A stretch of 64,000 bases of DNA from Devosia lacusdianchii (GTDB lineage: Bacteria > Pseudomonadota > Alphaproteobacteria > Rhizobiales > Devosiaceae). Location of the stretch: contig NZ_CP092483.1 of NCBI RefSeq assembly GCF_022429625.1, forward strand, positions 3,038,001-3,102,000, read 5' to 3'. The notes below the pieces were generated by a model. It worked only from the letters and a program-made list of their open reading frames with translations, was not told the origin of the DNA and made no database searches. The number at the start of each line of letters is the position of its first letter. Within the stretch, counting starts at the first letter, position 1. Positions 61,778-64,000 of this stretch are shown piece after piece. The position numbers were made by a program, and so were the translations under genes.

Positions 61778-63193
61778 ATGCGCTACCCCCGCGACATGCA
61801 TGGCTACGGCCCCAATCCGCCACATGCGAACTGGCCCGGCGGCGCCCATGTCGCGATACAGTTCGTGCTGAATTACGAAGAGGGTGGCGAGAACAATATC
61901 CTCCATGGCGACGCCGCCTCCGAGGCGTTTCTGGTCGACGTGCTCGGCGCCGCACCTTGGCCGGACCAGCGCCATGCCAATGTCGAGTCGATGTATGAAT
62001 ACGGGGCTCGCGCCGGTTTCTGGCGGCTGCACCGCCTGTTCACCCAAGCCAACCTGCCAGTTACCATCTACGGCGTTGCCACCGCATTGATGCGCGCACC
62101 GTCGCAATTGGCGGCGATGCAGGAGGCGGGCTGGGAAATCGCCAGCCACGGCCTCAAATGGGTGCAGCACAAGGATATGCCGCCCGATGTGGAGCGCGCG
62201 CAGATCGCCGAAGCCATCCGCCTCCACACCATCGCCACTGGCGAGCGGCCAAGAGGCTGGTATACCGGCCGCTCCTCGCTTAACACCGTCGACCTCGTGA
62301 GCGAAGAAGGCGGCTTCGCCTATATCTCGGACACTTACGACGACGACCTGCCCTATTGGCGGGTGCATCAGGGCAGGCCCAGCCTCATCATTCCCTATAC
62401 GCTCAGCGCCAATGACATGCGCTTCGTCACCGCGCCGGGCTTCGACAATGGCGAGGAGTATTTCCAGTTCCTCAAGGACAGCTTTGACTGCCTCTATGCC
62501 GAGGGTCAGGCCGGTTCGCCCAAGATGATGTCGCTCGGATTGCACTGCCGCCTCGTCGGCCAGCCCGGCCGCTTTCAGGGGCTCAAGAAATTCGTGGACT
62601 ATATCAAGGGCTTCGACAAGGTCTGGGTGCCGACGCGATTGCAGATCGCCGAGCATTGGGCGGCGGAACACCCGTATGTCGCCCCGGACGTTCTTCCGTC
62701 CCAGCTCGAGAAGGTCGACTTCGTCAGCCGCTATGGCTCGATTTTCGAGCACTCGCCCTGGATCGCCGAGCGTGCGTGGGAGGGTGAGCTGGCGCCGGCC
62801 AACGACACGGCCATCGGCCTCCATTTTGCGCTGCGCACCCAGTTCCGGATAGCGACGGCGGAAGAGCGCCTGGCCGTGCTGCGCGCCCACCCCGACCTGG
62901 CCGGCAAGCTCGCGGCCGCCAAACGCCTGACCGAAGCCTCGACCTCCGAGCAGGCCTCGGCCGGCCTCGACGAACTGACCGATGGCGAGCGCCAGCGCTT
63001 CACCATGCTCAACACCGCCTATGTCGATAAATTCGGCTTCCCGTTCATCATCGCCGTCCGCGACAACACCAAGGCCTCGATCCTGGCGGCCTTTGAGACG
63101 CGCATCAACAATAGCGCGGAAGCGGAGTTCGCCACGGCCTGCGCGCAGGTGGAGCGGATTGCGCTGCTGAGGTTGAAGGCGGTGTTGGGGTAG
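61778..63193 (+). CDS. Fused allantoinase (PuuE) and OHCU decarboxylase (UraD)
   Basis: 471 aa. Residues 1 to about 300 are a polysaccharide-deacetylase-like PuuE allantoinase (MRYPRDMHGYG, FVLNYEEGGE, WEIASHGLKW, PYTLSANDMRF). Residues about 308-468 are an OHCU decarboxylase domain: His371 in AHPDLAGKL and GFPFIIAVR. One protein would thus decarboxylate OHCU to S-allantoin and hydrolyse allantoin to allantoate. ATG 61778 matches the PuuE N-terminus and has GATGAG upstream; ATG 61769 is an alternative. Divergent from hiuH-xdhAB. Confidence 0.93.
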   Translation: MRYPRDMHGYGPNPPHANWPGGAHVAIQFVLNYEEGGENNILHGDAASEAFLVDVLGAAPWPDQRHANVESMYEYGARAGFWRLHRLFTQANLPVTIYGVATALMRAPSQLAAMQEAGWEIASHGLKWVQHKDMPPDVERAQIAEAIRLHTIATGERPRGWYTGRSSLNTVDLVSEEGGFAYISDTYDDDLPYWRVHQGRPSLIIPYTLSANDMRFVTAPGFDNGEEYFQFLKDSFDCLYAEGQAGSPKMMSLGLHCRLVGQPGRFQGLKKFVDYIKGFDKVWVPTRLQIAEHWAAEHPYVAPDVLPSQLEKVDFVSRYGSIFEHSPWIAERAWEGELAPANDTAIGLHFALRTQFRIATAEERLAVLRAHPDLAGKLAAAKRLTEASTSEQASAGLDELTDGERQRFTMLNTAYVDKFGFPFIIAVRDNTKASILAAFETRINNSAEAEFATACAQVERIALLRLKAVLG

Positions 63194-63239
63194 GGCGAGA
63201 CAATCAAAACGCGCCGAGACGGCCTTCCACCCGCCAGCC

Positions 63240-63328
63240 GTCACCCTCGGGCCTGACCCGAGGGTTCTTTACTTGCTGTCGGTTTGGCAAAGTGTAACAC
63301 CCTCGGGTCAAGCCCGAGGGTGACGATC
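63240..63328. repeat. Paired palindromic repeat, family A with CCCTCGGG stem
   Basis: Hairpins CCCTCGGG-cctga-CCCGAGGG (63244-63264) and CCCTCGGG-tcaag-CCCGAGGG (63300-63320), with pairing flanks CGTCA/TGACG. Fills most of the gap between puuE-uraD and the VOC gene (63194-63563); the rest shows no gene. Confidence 0.84.
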
Positions 63329-63563
63329 CGGGATGAGGACGACACGAGGTAAGAAAGCCCCTACCCGTTCCGCTCGTCCGGATCGAAGCCGATATCGCTT
63401 TCGTCGCGCAACAATCCCACCAGCAAAGCAAGCAAGCCCAGCCACGGCAGGTGATGCTGCAGCCAGACTTGGGGCGCTATCCCGGAATGGGCGACCTGCG
63501 GGTTCATCCCCGTAGGATCGCGCCAAAGGTTGAAGATTTGGTAACCCTAACAGCGCGTTAGGA

Positions 63564-63926
63564 TCACCAGGCGTCGGGCTCGCGCACCATGTGCAGAACG
63601 CCGGCCGGATTGAGGAACCAGCCGCCGCGGAAACCCTCGCCGAGATCCTCGATCGCGTCATTGCGCACCACGCCAGCTGAGGCCAGCCGATCCGCCGCCT
63701 GCGGGAAGTTGGGCGTGAACAATTCAAGCCAGACCTCGGCCTGCGTATAGTTCACTGCCTCGTCGATCCACAGCCGGTTGGGGCCGAGGATGAACCCGAC
63801 ATTGCCCGGTTTTTCGGTGAACGGCTCAAGCCCCACCGTGTCGCGATAAAAAGCGACTGTCGCTTCGTACTGATGGGTCGGCACCTTCATCGCGATGTTG
63901 ATGCCACCTTGAATGGTCTTGGTCAT
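63564..63926 (-). CDS. VOC superfamily protein
   Basis: 120 aa glyoxalase/bleomycin-resistance fold: opening NIAMKVPTHQYEATVAFYRDTVGL (9-32) and closing GWFLNPAGVLHMV (about 102-114). Family members are lyases, dioxygenases or binding proteins; no specific role is shown. It lies immediately downstream of the gene entering from the right edge (26-bp gap), so may be cotranscribed with it. A GGACACAAC site precedes ATG. Confidence 0.87.
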   Translation of the reverse strand: MTKTIQGGINIAMKVPTHQYEATVAFYRDTVGLEPFTEKPGNVGFILGPNRLWIDEAVNYTQAEVWLELFTPNFPQAADRLASAGVVRNDAIEDLGEGFRGGWFLNPAGVLHMVREPDAW

Positions 63927-63952
63927 TGTTGTGTCCTTTTGGCGCCTGACGC

Positions 63953-64000
63953 CTATTTGTAGAAACCATCCCGCAGATTGATGCCGTGCTCGATATAGAC
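63953..64000 (-). CDS. 3' end of an unidentified gene
   Basis: Fifteen codons ending IEHGINLRDGFYK and a TAG stop enter from the right edge on the minus strand. They are protein-like, and the stop is 26 bp upstream of the VOC gene, as in an operon. I do not recognise the product; its position next to purine catabolism is the only hint. Confidence 0.5.
   Translation of the reverse strand, partial: VYIEHGINLRDGFYK

Noticed and set aside
1..64000. CRISPR arrays, tRNA or rRNA genes, insertion sequences, prophage
   Set aside because: None of the expected signals (regular short repeats, T-loop GTTCGA-type ends with acceptor pairing, transposase or integrase motifs) was seen by eye. A tRNA or covariance search was not possible here.

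Overview
The window is GC-rich, densely coded chromosomal DNA of an alphaproteobacterium. A separate petABC operon, an agp-like alpha-galactoside locus, a frc-like sugar transporter and an oxidative purine pathway built on the membrane urate hydroxylase PuuD together point to Hyphomicrobiales. A Devosia-like organism is my best guess, by inference only. I saw no rRNA, tRNA, CRISPR array, phage or insertion sequence. Many intergenic gaps instead carry palindromic repeats.

Layout. 1-7.8 kb: the end of an Opp/Dpp-family ABC transporter operon followed by a MelA-type GH4 glycosidase, then a LysE exporter, a second GH4 enzyme and a divergent AraC regulator. This looks like an alpha-galactoside locus. 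8-15.3 kb: paired MaoC proteins, a secreted protein, TerC, a TetR/MFS pair with three operators, VOC and GFA proteins, and apt. 15.3-18.2 kb: petABC (cytochrome bc1). 18.4-28.3 kb: housekeeping genes (trmL, hemF, an AAA ATPase, quinone oxidoreductase, CCA-adding enzyme, three NUDIX/GNAT proteins, a glutathionyl-hydroquinone reductase, a phosphoesterase and a YciI protein). 28.4-31.0 kb: murL-murD2, the uncommon route that puts D-glutamate into peptidoglycan by epimerising it on the nucleotide precursor. 31-35 kb: an SMR pump, a TPR membrane protein facing a receiver-only regulator, and MgtC. 35-42 kb: a CUT2 ABC transporter (frcBCA-like) with two polyol or sugar dehydrogenases, an embedded barstar-family gene and a ROK regulator. 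42-46.6 kb: topoisomerase IB with a small membrane protein, adenine deaminase and a CocE-type hydrolase. 46.6-64 kb: malate synthase G and a purine catabolic region.

The purine region is nearly self-contained. A BMP-type ABC transporter (one binding protein, two permeases, a double ATPase) probably imports nucleosides or bases. Adenine deaminase and guanine deaminase feed hypoxanthine and xanthine to XdhAB, matured by XdhC. PuuD oxidises urate, HiuH hydrolyses hydroxyisourate, and one fused PuuE-UraD protein would carry the product through allantoin to allantoate. Malate synthase G could consume the glyoxylate released later. The clearest items for a second look are murL-murD2, the barstar gene inside a dehydrogenase operon, the covarying palindromic repeats, and a DUF1059-like protein in which both metal-binding cysteines are replaced.
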